A stretch of DNA of 64,000 nucleotides from Bradyrhizobium sp. CCGB12. GTDB taxonomy: Bacteria; Pseudomonadota; Alphaproteobacteria; Rhizobiales; Xanthobacteraceae. The position numbers were made by a program, and so were the translations under genes. Shown here piece by piece: positions 26,743 to 35,044 of the stretch. Location: the NCBI RefSeq assembly GCF_024199845.1, contig NZ_JANADO010000001.1, positions 2,914,001 through 2,978,000 of the forward strand. Direction: 5' to 3'. The first letter of the stretch is position 1. Each line of letters begins with the position of its first letter. The notes below the pieces were generated by a model. That model did not search any database. It was not told the DNA's origin and saw only the letters and a program-made list of their open reading frames with translations.

Positions 26743-27273
26743 TTGCCCAATCCGCACGATTTTCACGCTCCGCAACCGTCCTATACGAGAGACGAACTGC
26801 TGAGATCGAGCGAAGGCGGCTATTTCGGCCCCGGTAACGCGCAATTGCCGGCACCGCCGATGCTCATGATGGACCGCATCACCGAGATCAGCATGGACGG
26901 CGGCGAATTCGGCAAGGGTCGCATCGTCGGCGAGCTCGACATCGTGCCGGGCCAGTGGTTTTTCGATTGCCACTTTCGCGGTGACGCGACGATGCCGCCG
27001 ACCCTGGGGCTCGACGCCATGTGGCAGATGATCGGCTATTGGCTCGGCTGGTCGGGCTCACCGGGCAAAGGCCGCGCCATCGGCGTCGGCGAAGTGGAGT
27101 GCACGGGCACCATCACACCCGACACGCGACGCGTGCGCTACGAGGTCACCATGCGGCAAGTCCGACGCGGAAAGCTGGTGCTCGGAATTGCCGACGGTCG
27201 TGTGCTCGCCGACGGCGTCTGTGTCGTCACGGCCAAGGATATGAGGGTCGGCCTGACCAAGGCGGTGGACTGA
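26743..27273 (+). CDS. fabA: FabA-type 3-hydroxydecanoyl-ACP dehydratase
   Basis: Dehydratase/isomerase of unsaturated fatty acid synthesis, 176 residues with a hotdog fold. The active-site His77 is in WFFDCHFRGD and Asp91 in LGLDAMWQ. GKGRAIGVGEVECTG and the C-terminal AKDMRVGL are as in E. coli FabA. The start is TTG at 26743 after GGAGG. The usual MPGCLGLD reads MPPTLGLD, so Gly79 and Cys80 of E. coli are Pro and Thr. No fabB or fabI is adjacent. It may be an extra paralogue with a changed function rather than the main FabA. Confidence 0.85.
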   Translation: MPNPHDFHAPQPSYTRDELLRSSEGGYFGPGNAQLPAPPMLMMDRITEISMDGGEFGKGRIVGELDIVPGQWFFDCHFRGDATMPPTLGLDAMWQMIGYWLGWSGSPGKGRAIGVGEVECTGTITPDTRRVRYEVTMRQVRRGKLVLGIADGRVLADGVCVVTAKDMRVGLTKAVD

Positions 27274-27278
27274 AGTCC

Positions 27279-27372
27279 CGTAGGGTGGGCAAAGGCGCAG
27301 CGCGCCGTGCCCACCATCTCTCCGGCACCTTTATCCAGAATGGTGGGCACGCTTCGCTTTGCCCACCCTACG
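27279..27372. repeat. GTAGGGTGGGCAAAG palindromic repeat
   Basis: Arms CGTAGGGTGGGCAAAG (27279-27294) and its complement (27357-27372) enclose an inner pair GTGCCCACCAT / ATGGTGGGCAC (27307-27317, 27340-27350). This form is a widespread intergenic repeat in Bradyrhizobium-type genomes. It overlaps the end of the TfoX-like gene. Confidence 0.75.
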
Positions 27373-27789
27373 CACCGTTTTCTTGACTGCCTGCTTGGCT
27401 GGCCGCTTCTTGGCAACGGGCCTATTGGGCTTTGTCTTCTTCGCCTTCTTCTTCCCCTTCGGCCGCTTCTTCACCTTGGCGCGCTGCGCGGCGGCGAGCG
27501 CGGCCCTCGCCCATTCGGCAAGCTCCTCGGAATCGTCGAACAGGCGCGCCGGTAATTGCCAGTAGGAATTCACCGTCACCGTCTTGGCGCGGGTCTGATA
27601 TTGGAAGGGCCCCGAGCCCTCGGCCTCAAAGCCTGGGATCGTCACTTCGTCGGCGCGAAAAAACAGCCCGGCACGCAAGGCCAGCGCGAAATTGGTGCCG
27701 TCGGCAGAGATACCGTAGCCGGAGAACATTTTCCGGATGGTGACCGGGCCGAAATCAGCGAACAGGTCGATCAGAAATTCGCGGTCCAT
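27331..27789 (-). CDS. TfoX N-terminal domain protein with Lys-rich tail
   Basis: The first 105 residues match the TfoX/Sxy N-terminal domain (MDREFLIDLFADFGPVTIRKMFSGYGI, then LALRAGLFFRAD and the YWQLPARLFDD end). This domain in Vibrio and Haemophilus affects competence, but rhizobial single-domain proteins have no known role. The final 45 residues are Lys/Arg/Ala-rich, and the last 13 (RVGKAKRAHHSG) are encoded by the palindromic repeat at 27279-27372. So the repeat has probably replaced the original C-terminus. Confidence 0.82.
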   Translation of the reverse strand: MDREFLIDLFADFGPVTIRKMFSGYGISADGTNFALALRAGLFFRADEVTIPGFEAEGSGPFQYQTRAKTVTVNSYWQLPARLFDDSEELAEWARAALAAAQRAKVKKRPKGKKKAKKTKPNRPVAKKRPAKQAVKKTVRRVGKAKRAHHSG

Positions 27790-27809
27790 GGCCCGGGTGC
27801 CTCCACACG

Positions 27810-27942
27810 GTCGTCCTGGCGAAGGCCAGGACCCATTCCCCCAGGAAGCAGTTTAGCGAAGACTTGAAGTCACGCCACGCGGTACTGGCACCACCCGTCA
27901 CCGAGAGATCACGCGGTGGGTCCTGGCCCTCGCCAGGACGAC
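27810..27942. repeat. Inverted GTCGTCCTGGCGA repeats
   Basis: A 26-base arm at 27810-27835 (GTCGTCCTGGCGAAGGCC...) and its complement at 27917-27942 differ at one base. Each arm is itself a hairpin (GTCCTGGC / GCCAGGAC). It is a dispersed element of this genus, lying between the TfoX-like and SUF genes. Confidence 0.7.
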
Positions 27943-27970
27943 AGCTGATCTCAAAACGCGAAAGTCGGGC

Positions 27971-28369
27971 TTACCCCTCAACCTTCGCCGGCCGCAACTC
28001 GACCGACTCGCCGCAGCCGCAGGCGGAGACCTGGTTGGGGTTGTTGAAGACGAACTGGGCCTGCATCTTGTCGGCCTTGTAGTCCATCTCGGTGCCGAGC
28101 AGGAACAGCACGGCCTTGGGATCGACCAAGATCTTGACGCCCTTGTCCTCGACGACCTCGTCGGTCGGGCGGACATCATGGGCGTACTCGACGGTGTAGG
28201 ACTGACCGGCGCAGCCGCCGTTCTTCACACCGACGCGCAGGCCCACGATTTCGGAATCGGCGCGCTGGGTCAGCTCGGTGATCCGCTGCGCGGCGGCATC
28301 CGTCAGCCGCATCACCTGCGGGCGGGGTCGCCGGGGCTTTGGTGCCGAAGCTGGTGTTGCCTGGGTCAT
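27971..28369 (-). CDS. sufA: A-type iron-sulfur carrier (SufA/IscA/HesB family)
   Basis: 132 residues with the three conserved cysteines of A-type carriers: one in GGCAGQSYTVEY and two in the C-terminal SACGCGES. It receives Fe-S clusters from SufBC2D and passes them to target proteins. The first 25 residues are a Pro/Ala/Arg tail. ATG 28369 is used, 50 bases after the sufT stop. No clear ribosome site is seen, so a longer form cannot be excluded. Last gene of the leftward SUF run. Confidence 0.9.
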   Translation of the reverse strand: MTQATPASAPKPRRPRPQVMRLTDAAAQRITELTQRADSEIVGLRVGVKNGGCAGQSYTVEYAHDVRPTDEVVEDKGVKILVDPKAVLFLLGTEMDYKADKMQAQFVFNNPNQVSACGCGESVELRPAKVEG

Positions 28370-28419
28370 GTTATCTATGTGGTCCGTTGCGAAGCGAAAT
28401 TCAATGCGAGCTGAGACCG

Positions 28420-28791
28420 TCACCACATGTTGAGGACGAGGCGAGCCTCGTCGCTCATGCGCTCGGGCGACCACGGCGGCTCCCAGACGACCTTGACGTC
28501 GACCACACCGACGCCGGGGACGCTGGCGACCGCGTTCTCGACCATGGTCGGCAGCTCGCCGGCGGCCGGACAGTTCGGCGTCGTCAGCGTCATCTGGACG
28601 TCGACCGAGCGGTCATCCTTGATCTCGACCTTGTAGATCAGGCCGAGCTCGTAGATGTCGGCCGGGATTTCCGGATCGAACACGGTCTTGAGCCCAGCGA
28701 TGATCTCCGTGGTGAGACGCTCGGTCTCCTCCGGCGGCAGCGCCGACTGGGTTTCCATCGGACTGGCTTTGATTTCGGCCGTGTCACTCAT
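28420..28791 (-). CDS. sufT: SufT-type iron-sulfur assembly protein (MIP18/DUF59)
   Basis: 123 residues of the MIP18 family. The core is EIIAGLKTVFDPEIPADIYELGLIY and LTTPNCPAAGELP with the conserved Cys. SufT helps mature Fe-S proteins, especially under high demand for clusters. The ATG overlaps the sufS stop by four bases. Cotranscription with sufS is evident. Confidence 0.9.
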   Translation of the reverse strand: MSDTAEIKASPMETQSALPPEETERLTTEIIAGLKTVFDPEIPADIYELGLIYKVEIKDDRSVDVQMTLTTPNCPAAGELPTMVENAVASVPGVGVVDVKVVWEPPWSPERMSDEARLVLNMW

Positions 28792-30035
28792 GCGAACAAA
28801 TCCCGCGCCTTCAGAAGCGCCTGTGCCAGATGATCGACTTCTTCCCGCGTATTATACATGCCGAACGACGCCCGGCACGTCGCGGTCACGTTGAACCGCT
28901 CTAAAAGCGGCATCACGCAATGGGTGCCGGCGCGCACCGCGATGCCCTGGCGGTCGATCACGGTGGCGACATCGTGGGCATGCGCGCCCTTGAGCTCGAA
29001 GGAGATCACCGGGCCCTTGCCGCGCGCCGTGCCGATCAGACGCAGCGAGTTGATCTCGCGGAGCCGGTCCTGGGCGTAGGTGACGAGATCGTGCTCGTGG
29101 GCGGCGATGCGCTCCTTGCCGACCGAGCTGACGTAGTCGATGGCGGCACCGAGGCCGATCGCCTCGACGATGGGCGGGGTGCCGGCTTCGAACTTGTGCG
29201 GCGGGTCGCCATAGGTGACGATTTCGCGCGAGACCTCGCGAATCATCTCGCCGCCGCCGTTATAGGGGCGCATCGCGACGAGGTGGTCGTATTTGGCCCA
29301 GAGCACGCCGATGCCGGTCGGACCGTAAACCTTGTGGCCGGTGAACACGTAGAAGTCACAGCCGAGATCCTGGACATCAACAGGCAGGTGCACCGCGCCC
29401 TGGCTGCCATCGACCAGCACGGGAATGCCGCGGGCATGGGCGATCTTCACGACATCCTTGACCGGCACGATGGTACCGAGCGCATTCGACATCTGCGTGA
29501 TCGCGACCAGCTTGGTCTTCGGCGTCAGCAGCTTCTCGAACTCGTCGATGAGGAAGTTTCCCTCGTCGTCGACCGGCGCCCATTTGATCACGGCACCCTG
29601 GCGTTCCCTCAGGAAATGCCAGGGCACGATGTTGGAGTGGTGCTCCATGATCGAGACGACGATCTCGTCGCCTTCTCCGATATTCGGCCCACCCCAGGAC
29701 GAGGCGACCAGATTGATCGCCTCCGTCGCGTTGCGGGTGAAGATCACTTCCTCGGTGCGGCCAGCGTTGATGAACTGCGCCACCTTGGTGCGGCCGCCCT
29801 CATAGGCCTCCGTCGCCGCGTTGGCGAGGTAATGCAGGCCGCGATGCACGTTGGCGTATTCGGACCTATAGGCCTGCGTCATGCGGTCGAGCACGGCGCT
29901 CGGCTTCTGCGCCGACGCGGCGTTGTCGAGATAGACCAGAGGCCTGCCGTAGACCTGCATGGCCAGTGCCGGAAAATCCTGGCGCACGCGCGCAACGTCG
30001 TAGGCACCGTTCTTGACTGCCGGATGCGTGCTCAT
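28788..30035 (-). CDS. sufS: Cysteine desulfurase SufS
   Basis: PLP enzyme that takes sulfur from cysteine for the SUF machine. 415 residues: start DFPALAMQVYGRPLVYLDNAASAQKP, PLP lysine in YVFTGHKVYGPTGIGVLW, and the active Cys in RAGTHCVMPLLERF. This class II form usually works with SufE or SufU. It overlaps sufD by four bases. Neither sufE nor sufU is seen in the window. Confidence 0.95.
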   Translation of the reverse strand: MSTHPAVKNGAYDVARVRQDFPALAMQVYGRPLVYLDNAASAQKPSAVLDRMTQAYRSEYANVHRGLHYLANAATEAYEGGRTKVAQFINAGRTEEVIFTRNATEAINLVASSWGGPNIGEGDEIVVSIMEHHSNIVPWHFLRERQGAVIKWAPVDDEGNFLIDEFEKLLTPKTKLVAITQMSNALGTIVPVKDVVKIAHARGIPVLVDGSQGAVHLPVDVQDLGCDFYVFTGHKVYGPTGIGVLWAKYDHLVAMRPYNGGGEMIREVSREIVTYGDPPHKFEAGTPPIVEAIGLGAAIDYVSSVGKERIAAHEHDLVTYAQDRLREINSLRLIGTARGKGPVISFELKGAHAHDVATVIDRQGIAVRAGTHCVMPLLERFNVTATCRASFGMYNTREEVDHLAQALLKARDLFA

Positions 30036-31336
30036 GATCGCCGCTCCAGCCAGCGCTCGGCAATGCCGATCACATGCTCGCGCAGGCCGTCATCGGCGAT
30101 CTGCTCGATCGCCTCGCCCACGAAGGCCTGGATCAGCAGCGCCTGGGCCTGCTTCTCCGGCAGCCCGCGCGCCTTCAAATAGAATAGCAGGCTCTCGTCC
30201 AGCGCGCCGGCGGTGGCGCCGTGGCCGCAGGAGACGTCGTCGGCAAAAATCTCGAGCTCTGGCTTGTTGTCGGCCTCGGCCTCGTCCGAGAGCAGCAGCG
30301 CGCGGGTCATCATCTTGCCATCGGTCTTCTGCGCGTCGGGACGGACGATGATGCGACCCTGGAACACCGAGTGAGCACGGTCGTCGATCACCGCGCGGAA
30401 GATCTCGCGGCTGACGCAGTTCGGAACGGCATGGTCAACCACCAGCGTGGTGTCGCCATGCTCGGTCTTCTGCAACAGGTTGACGCCGTTGGCCGAGAGC
30501 TCGCTGCCCTCGCCCGCCAGCGTGATGAAGCCCTGCAGGCGACTGACGGCGGCGCCGGTCGTCATGTTGAAGAAATTCAGCTTCGTATTCGCACCGACCG
30601 TGACGAATTGCGAGGTGACATTCACCGCGTCGGGCGCATCGTCCATCAGGCGAATGTGCGCAACGTCGGAATCGTCGCCGACCGAGACGATCACTGCGTC
30701 GTTGACCTGATAGGCCTTGGCGCCGGCCGCGACGAAGCTCTCGACGATGGTGGCGCGAACGCCCTTCCCGATCGCGACCTGCGAACGGGTGAACGCCGAT
30801 GCGGAAGCCGCGGTCGCGATGTGAATGATCTGGATCGGTGCGGACAGTTGCGCACCGTCAGCGATCGACAACACGACGCCGTCGGTGGCCATCGCCGCGT
30901 TCAGCGCGATCACGGCGTCGGTGGCCGCGGTCTTCAGGAGACCGGCATCCTTTTCCAGCGTCTCTCGCAGCGTCTTGACGCTGACCTCGGACGCCAAAGC
31001 CTTCAGGTCCGACAGATCAGCCACAAACACACCGTCGACCAGCACCAGCTTACGGGCGCCCGCGATCGCATGGGCCTTCACCGCGTCCACGGCGCGCTTC
31101 AGCGCGGCCGCATCGGGGGCGGCGGCGAGCGGCAGCACCTCGCCGACCAGCGCGCGCAGATCGGTGTATTTCCACTCCTCGATCCGGCGATGCGGCAGGC
31201 CGAGACGCTCATAGCGCTCGAAAGCTTCGCGGCGCGCCGCGATCACATCAGGCGAACCCGGCAGGCGGCCCTCGGCGCTGGCGAAGAGATCGCTCACCGC
31301 GCGGCCGTTCCCGGTCTTTGCCACAGCAACGTTCAT
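30032..31336 (-). CDS. sufD: SufD, SufBCD scaffold subunit
   Basis: 434 residues with the SufB/SufD beta-helix. Characteristic stretches are RRIEEWKYTDLRAL, GVNLLQKTEHGDTTLVVDHAVPNCVSRE and the late CGHGATAGALDE with the conserved His. It pairs with SufB in the cluster scaffold complex with two SufC. Start 31336 with upstream spacing of 11 bases to sufC. Confidence 0.95.
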   Translation of the reverse strand: MNVAVAKTGNGRAVSDLFASAEGRLPGSPDVIAARREAFERYERLGLPHRRIEEWKYTDLRALVGEVLPLAAAPDAAALKRAVDAVKAHAIAGARKLVLVDGVFVADLSDLKALASEVSVKTLRETLEKDAGLLKTAATDAVIALNAAMATDGVVLSIADGAQLSAPIQIIHIATAASASAFTRSQVAIGKGVRATIVESFVAAGAKAYQVNDAVIVSVGDDSDVAHIRLMDDAPDAVNVTSQFVTVGANTKLNFFNMTTGAAVSRLQGFITLAGEGSELSANGVNLLQKTEHGDTTLVVDHAVPNCVSREIFRAVIDDRAHSVFQGRIIVRPDAQKTDGKMMTRALLLSDEAEADNKPELEIFADDVSCGHGATAGALDESLLFYLKARGLPEKQAQALLIQAFVGEAIEQIADDGLREHVIGIAERWLERRS

Positions 31337-31347
31337 CGCAAAATTCC

Positions 31348-32100
31348 TTACGCGGCATCCTCGAACTGGGCATAGCCGGACGCTTCCAGCTCCAGCGCCA
31401 GTTCCTTGTCGCCGCTCTTCACGACGCGGCCCTTCGACATCACGTGCACGAAATCAGGCACGATGTAGTTGAGCAGCCGCTGATAATGGGTGATCACGAC
31501 CATCGCGCGCCCCGGCGAGCGCAGCGCGTTGACGCCGTCCGCCGCGATGCGCAGCGCGTCGATGTCGAGGCCGGAATCCATCTCGTCGAGGATGCACAGG
31601 CTCGGCTCGAACAGCGCCATCTGCAGCACCTCGTTGCGCTTCTTCTCGCCCCCGGAGAAGCCGACATTGACGCCGCGCTTGAGCATGTCCTGCGGAATGT
31701 TCAGCGACTTCGAGACCTCGCGGACCTTCTTCAGAAAGTCCGGGGTCGAATATTCGCTTTCGCCGCGCGCCTTGCGCTGCGCATTCAGCGCGGTGCGCAG
31801 GAAATTCATGGTGGCAACGCCGGGAATCTCGACCGGATACTGGAACGCCAGGAACACGCCCTTGGCGGCGCGCTCGTCCGGCGACATCTCCAGGAGATCC
31901 TCGCCCTTGAACAGGATCTGGCCGTCGGTGACCTCGTAGCCGGGCTTGCCGGCGATGACGTGCGAGAGCGTCGACTTGCCGGAGCCGTTCGGCCCCATGA
32001 TCGCGTGCACCTCGCCCTCGTTCACGGTCAGCGTCAGCCCGTGGAGGATCTCACGTTCCTCGACACGAACCTTCAGGTCTTTCACTTCAAGCAAAGCCAT
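31348..32100 (-). CDS. sufC: SufC, ABC-type ATPase of Fe-S assembly
   Basis: 250 residues. Walker A GPNGSGKSTLSHVI, signature FSGGEKKRNEVLQM and Walker B CILDEMDSGLDIDALR are intact. The ATPase drives structural change in SufBCD and does not transport. Neighbours on both sides are its partners. The 130 bases before it contain a palindromic repeat, unusual inside a tight operon. Confidence 0.96.
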   Translation of the reverse strand: MALLEVKDLKVRVEEREILHGLTLTVNEGEVHAIMGPNGSGKSTLSHVIAGKPGYEVTDGQILFKGEDLLEMSPDERAAKGVFLAFQYPVEIPGVATMNFLRTALNAQRKARGESEYSTPDFLKKVREVSKSLNIPQDMLKRGVNVGFSGGEKKRNEVLQMALFEPSLCILDEMDSGLDIDALRIAADGVNALRSPGRAMVVITHYQRLLNYIVPDFVHVMSKGRVVKSGDKELALELEASGYAQFEDAA

Positions 32101-32119
32101 CTTGTTTTTCCATCTATCC

Positions 32120-32225
32120 CCTCATCCTGAGGAGCGCCGAAGGCGCGTCTCGAAGGAATGAGGCCACAATCGTTCCGGTATCCATCCTTCGAGACGGCCG
32201 CTTGCGCGGCCTCCTCAGGATGAGG
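32120..32225. repeat. Palindromic repeat inside the suf operon
   Basis: Perfect arms CCTCATCCTGAGGAG (32120-32134) and CTCCTCAGGATGAGG (32211-32225). Inside them CGTCTCGAAGGA (32146-32157) pairs with TCCTTCGAGACG (32185-32196). The transcript of sufB to sufC must run through this long hairpin. Confidence 0.75.
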
Positions 32226-32231
32226 TCCGAG

Positions 32232-33752
32232 CTATCCGACCGACCCTTCGAGCGAGATCGAGATCAGCTTCTGCGCTTCCACCGCGAACTCCATCGGCAG
32301 CTGCTGCAGCACGTCCTTGACGAAGCCGTTGACGACGAGGCCGACGGCTTCTTCCTGGGACAGGCCACGCTGGACGCAGTAGAACAACACGTCCTCGGAG
32401 ATTTTTGAGGTCGTCGCCTCGTGCTCGAACGTCGCCGACGAATTCTTCGCTTCGATGTACGGCACGGTGTGCGCGCCGCACTTGTCGCCGATCAACAGCG
32501 AATCACAGGCGGTGAAGTTGCGCGCGCCGGTCGCCTTACGATGCGCGGTGACGAGGCCGCGATAGGTGTTCTGCGATTTGCCGGCGGCGATACCCTTGGA
32601 GATGATCCGGCTCGACGTGTTCTTGCCGAGATGGATCATCTTGGTGCCCGAATCGACCTGCTGGAAGCCGTTCGAGATCGCGATCGAGTAGAACTCACCG
32701 CTCGAATTGTCGCCGCGGAGAATGCAGCTCGGATATTTCCAGGTGATGGCGGAGCCGGTCTCGACCTGGGTCCAGGAGATCTTGGAGCGGTTGCCACGGC
32801 AGTCGCCACGCTTGGTGACGAAGTTGTAGATGCCGCCCTTGCCTTCCGAATTGCCGGGATACCAGTTCTGCACCGTCGAATATTTGATCTCGGCATCGTC
32901 ATGCGCGACGAGCTCGACCACGGCCGCGTGCAGCTGGTTCTCGTCGCGTTGCGGTGCGGTGCAGCCTTCGAGGTACGAAACGTAGGAGCCCTTGTCGGCG
33001 ATGATCAGCGTACGCTCGAACTGACCGGTGTTGCGCTCGTTGATGCGGAAATAGGTCGACAGCTCCATCGGGCAGCGCACGCCCGGCGGCACGTAGACGA
33101 ACGAGCCGTCGGAGAACACCGCGGAGTTCAGCGTCGCGTAGAAATTGTCCGACGTCGGTACCACCGAGCCCAGATATTTCTGCACCAATTCAGGGTGCTC
33201 GCGGATCGCCTCCGAGATCGGCATGAAGATCACGCCGGCCTTCTTCAGCTCCGCCTTGAAGGTGGTCGCAACCGAGACCGAATCGAACACAGCATCGACC
33301 GCGATCTTGCGGCGGGCGGGATCTTCTTCGCCGGGCTTGGGCTCGACGCCTTCGAGCATGGCGACCTCCCGCAAGGGGATGCCGAGCTTCTCGTAGGTCT
33401 TCAGGATCTCCGGATCGATCTCGTCCAGTGAGGTGACCGTCTTCTTCGGCTTCGGCGCCGCGTAGTAATAGAGGTCCTGGAAGTCGATCTTGGGATAATC
33501 GACGCGCGCCCAGGTCGGCTCGGTCATGGTCAGCCAGCGCCGATAGGCCTCAAGCCGCCACTGGAGCATCCAGGCGGGTTCGTTCTTTTTCTGCGAGATG
33601 AATTTTACGATCTCTTCCGACAGCCCCTTGGGGGCCTTCTCGGAGTCGATCAGGGTTTCAAACCCATAACGATACTGGTCGACGTCGATGCGCTTCACGC
33701 GCTCGACCGTCTCTTGTACGGCTGGCATTCCATCCTCCGCTCGCGGTTTCAA
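32232..33752 (-). CDS. sufB: SufB, main SUF scaffold subunit
   Basis: 506 residues, the usual rhizobial SufB length. Hallmark segments are [53 protein letters not shown] (shown in part as [19 protein letters not shown]), and the Cys-bearing [21 protein letters not shown]. The 4Fe-4S cluster is built on SufBC2D. The ribosome site GGAGG is before ATG 33750-33752. An Irr/ICE-like dyad lies 70 bases upstream. Confidence 0.96.
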   Translation of the reverse strand: MKPRAEDGMPAVQETVERVKRIDVDQYRYGFETLIDSEKAPKGLSEEIVKFISQKKNEPAWMLQWRLEAYRRWLTMTEPTWARVDYPKIDFQDLYYYAAPKPKKTVTSLDEIDPEILKTYEKLGIPLREVAMLEGVEPKPGEEDPARRKIAVDAVFDSVSVATTFKAELKKAGVIFMPISEAIREHPELVQKYLGSVVPTSDNFYATLNSAVFSDGSFVYVPPGVRCPMELSTYFRINERNTGQFERTLIIADKGSYVSYLEGCTAPQRDENQLHAAVVELVAHDDAEIKYSTVQNWYPGNSEGKGGIYNFVTKRGDCRGNRSKISWTQVETGSAITWKYPSCILRGDNSSGEFYSIAISNGFQQVDSGTKMIHLGKNTSSRIISKGIAAGKSQNTYRGLVTAHRKATGARNFTACDSLLIGDKCGAHTVPYIEAKNSSATFEHEATTSKISEDVLFYCVQRGLSQEEAVGLVVNGFVKDVLQQLPMEFAVEAQKLISISLEGSVG

Positions 33753-33814
33753 GGACCGCGGTGGATCAAATTCGGACGAGTATTACGATGTCTCTTACGA
33801 TGTTTTTTGGCGGA

Positions 33815-33839
33815 AAGCACGTGCTTAGAACCGTTCAAG
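33815..33839. promoter_or_regulatory. ICE-like (Irr) element and palindrome upstream of sufB
   Basis: AAGCACGTGCTT (33815-33826) is a perfect 12-base palindrome. It overlaps TTAGAA-CCG-TTCAAG (33825-33839), which has 10 of 12 half-site bases of the iron control element TTAGAA-N3-TTCTAA bound by Irr. Irr/ICE control of suf operons is known in rhizobia. Also, TTGAAC on the minus strand could be a -35 box. Confidence 0.5.
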
Positions 33840-33853
33840 CCGTGTTTCGTCGC

Positions 33854-34993
33854 TCAACCCTTAAGTAGGGTATTACCAAGCTTTCGCCAAGCCTCTAACG
33901 CCCTATTGATGTCATCCGGTTCCGTGGACCAGCCCAGACTGAGACGCACCGCTCCTTGGGCCGTGATGGGATCGCAGCCCATCGCCGACAGCACGTGGGA
34001 CGGCTGGACTTTGCCGGAGGAACAGGCCGAGCCGGAGGACACGGCAATCCCTTCGAGATCGAAGCCGATCACGGCGGTCTCGGCCTTCAGGCCGGGCGCG
34101 GTGAAGAGAATGGTGTTCGGCAACCGCTCGACGTCATCCGAGAAAATCGTCGCATTGGCGATCGCGCGAATGCCATTTTCCAAGCGATTCCTGAGGGTTG
34201 CCATCCGCTCTATATCCTCCGGCAGAGCCTGAAGCGCGACCTTCACGGCCGCGCCAAAGCCAGCGATCCCGGCGACATTCTCGGTTCCCGCACGGCGGTT
34301 GAGCTCCTGCCCGCCGCCCCGCAGCACGGGCTCCAGTCCTGCGATCCCCTCGGCCACCACAGCAGCGCCGACCCCCTTGGGACCGCCGACCTTGTGTGCA
34401 GAAAAGGTCGCAACGTCCGAGCCTATAATCCTAATGTCAAAAGGGATTTTACCCAACGCCTGGATCGCGTCGACGTGCAGGAGGCCGCCGGCCTCGTGGA
34501 CGATCTGTGCGGCCTCTGCGACCGGCTGGAGCGCGCCCGTCTCGTTGTTAGCCGCCATGATCGAGACCAGCGCCGGGGGGCCGCCGGCGAGCAGCGCCCG
34601 GAGGTGATTGAGATCGACCACGCCGGAAGGCGTGACCCGGATCTGACCGATGCCGTCGACCGGGAACCGGCCGCCTACTAGGATCGAGGGATGTTCGACG
34701 GCCGAGACCAGCAACCGCTCGACGGGACCACCGGACGGGCCCTTCAGGCCAGGTGACAGCGCCAGCGCATTGGCCTCGGTTCCAGCGGAGGTAAAGACGA
34801 CGTTCCGTGGCAGCGCTCCCACCGCCGCGGCCAATGTGGCCCGGGAGTCCTCGACCAGCCGCCGCGCCTCGCGCCCCTCGGCATGGACGGAGGACGGATT
34901 GCCGATCAGCTCCCAGGCGGCCAGCATCGCTGCGCGCGCCTCGGTGCGCAGCGGCGTGGTCGCATTCCAGTCGAGATAGACGCGGCTCGGCAT
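33854..34993 (-). CDS. Class I cysteine desulfurase (IscS/NifS-like)
   Basis: 379 residues, a second cysteine desulfurase at the head of the SUF operon. It has VYLDWNATTPL at the start, PLP lysine in TFSAHKVGGPKGVG, and the active Cys in SSGSACSSGKVQPSHVL with the longer IscS-type loop. Rhizobiales commonly carry this type before sufB. The ribosome site AGAGGG lies four bases before ATG. The intergenic distance to sufB (101 bases) carries its own control element, so the transcripts may be separate. Confidence 0.93.
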   Translation of the reverse strand: MPSRVYLDWNATTPLRTEARAAMLAAWELIGNPSSVHAEGREARRLVEDSRATLAAAVGALPRNVVFTSAGTEANALALSPGLKGPSGGPVERLLVSAVEHPSILVGGRFPVDGIGQIRVTPSGVVDLNHLRALLAGGPPALVSIMAANNETGALQPVAEAAQIVHEAGGLLHVDAIQALGKIPFDIRIIGSDVATFSAHKVGGPKGVGAAVVAEGIAGLEPVLRGGGQELNRRAGTENVAGIAGFGAAVKVALQALPEDIERMATLRNRLENGIRAIANATIFSDDVERLPNTILFTAPGLKAETAVIGFDLEGIAVSSGSACSSGKVQPSHVLSAMGCDPITAQGAVRLSLGWSTEPDDINRALEAWRKLGNTLLKG

Positions 34994-35044
34994 GGCGCCC
35001 TCTTAGCACCTTTTGCCATCGCGCCAATCGGCCGCCGCCGCACA

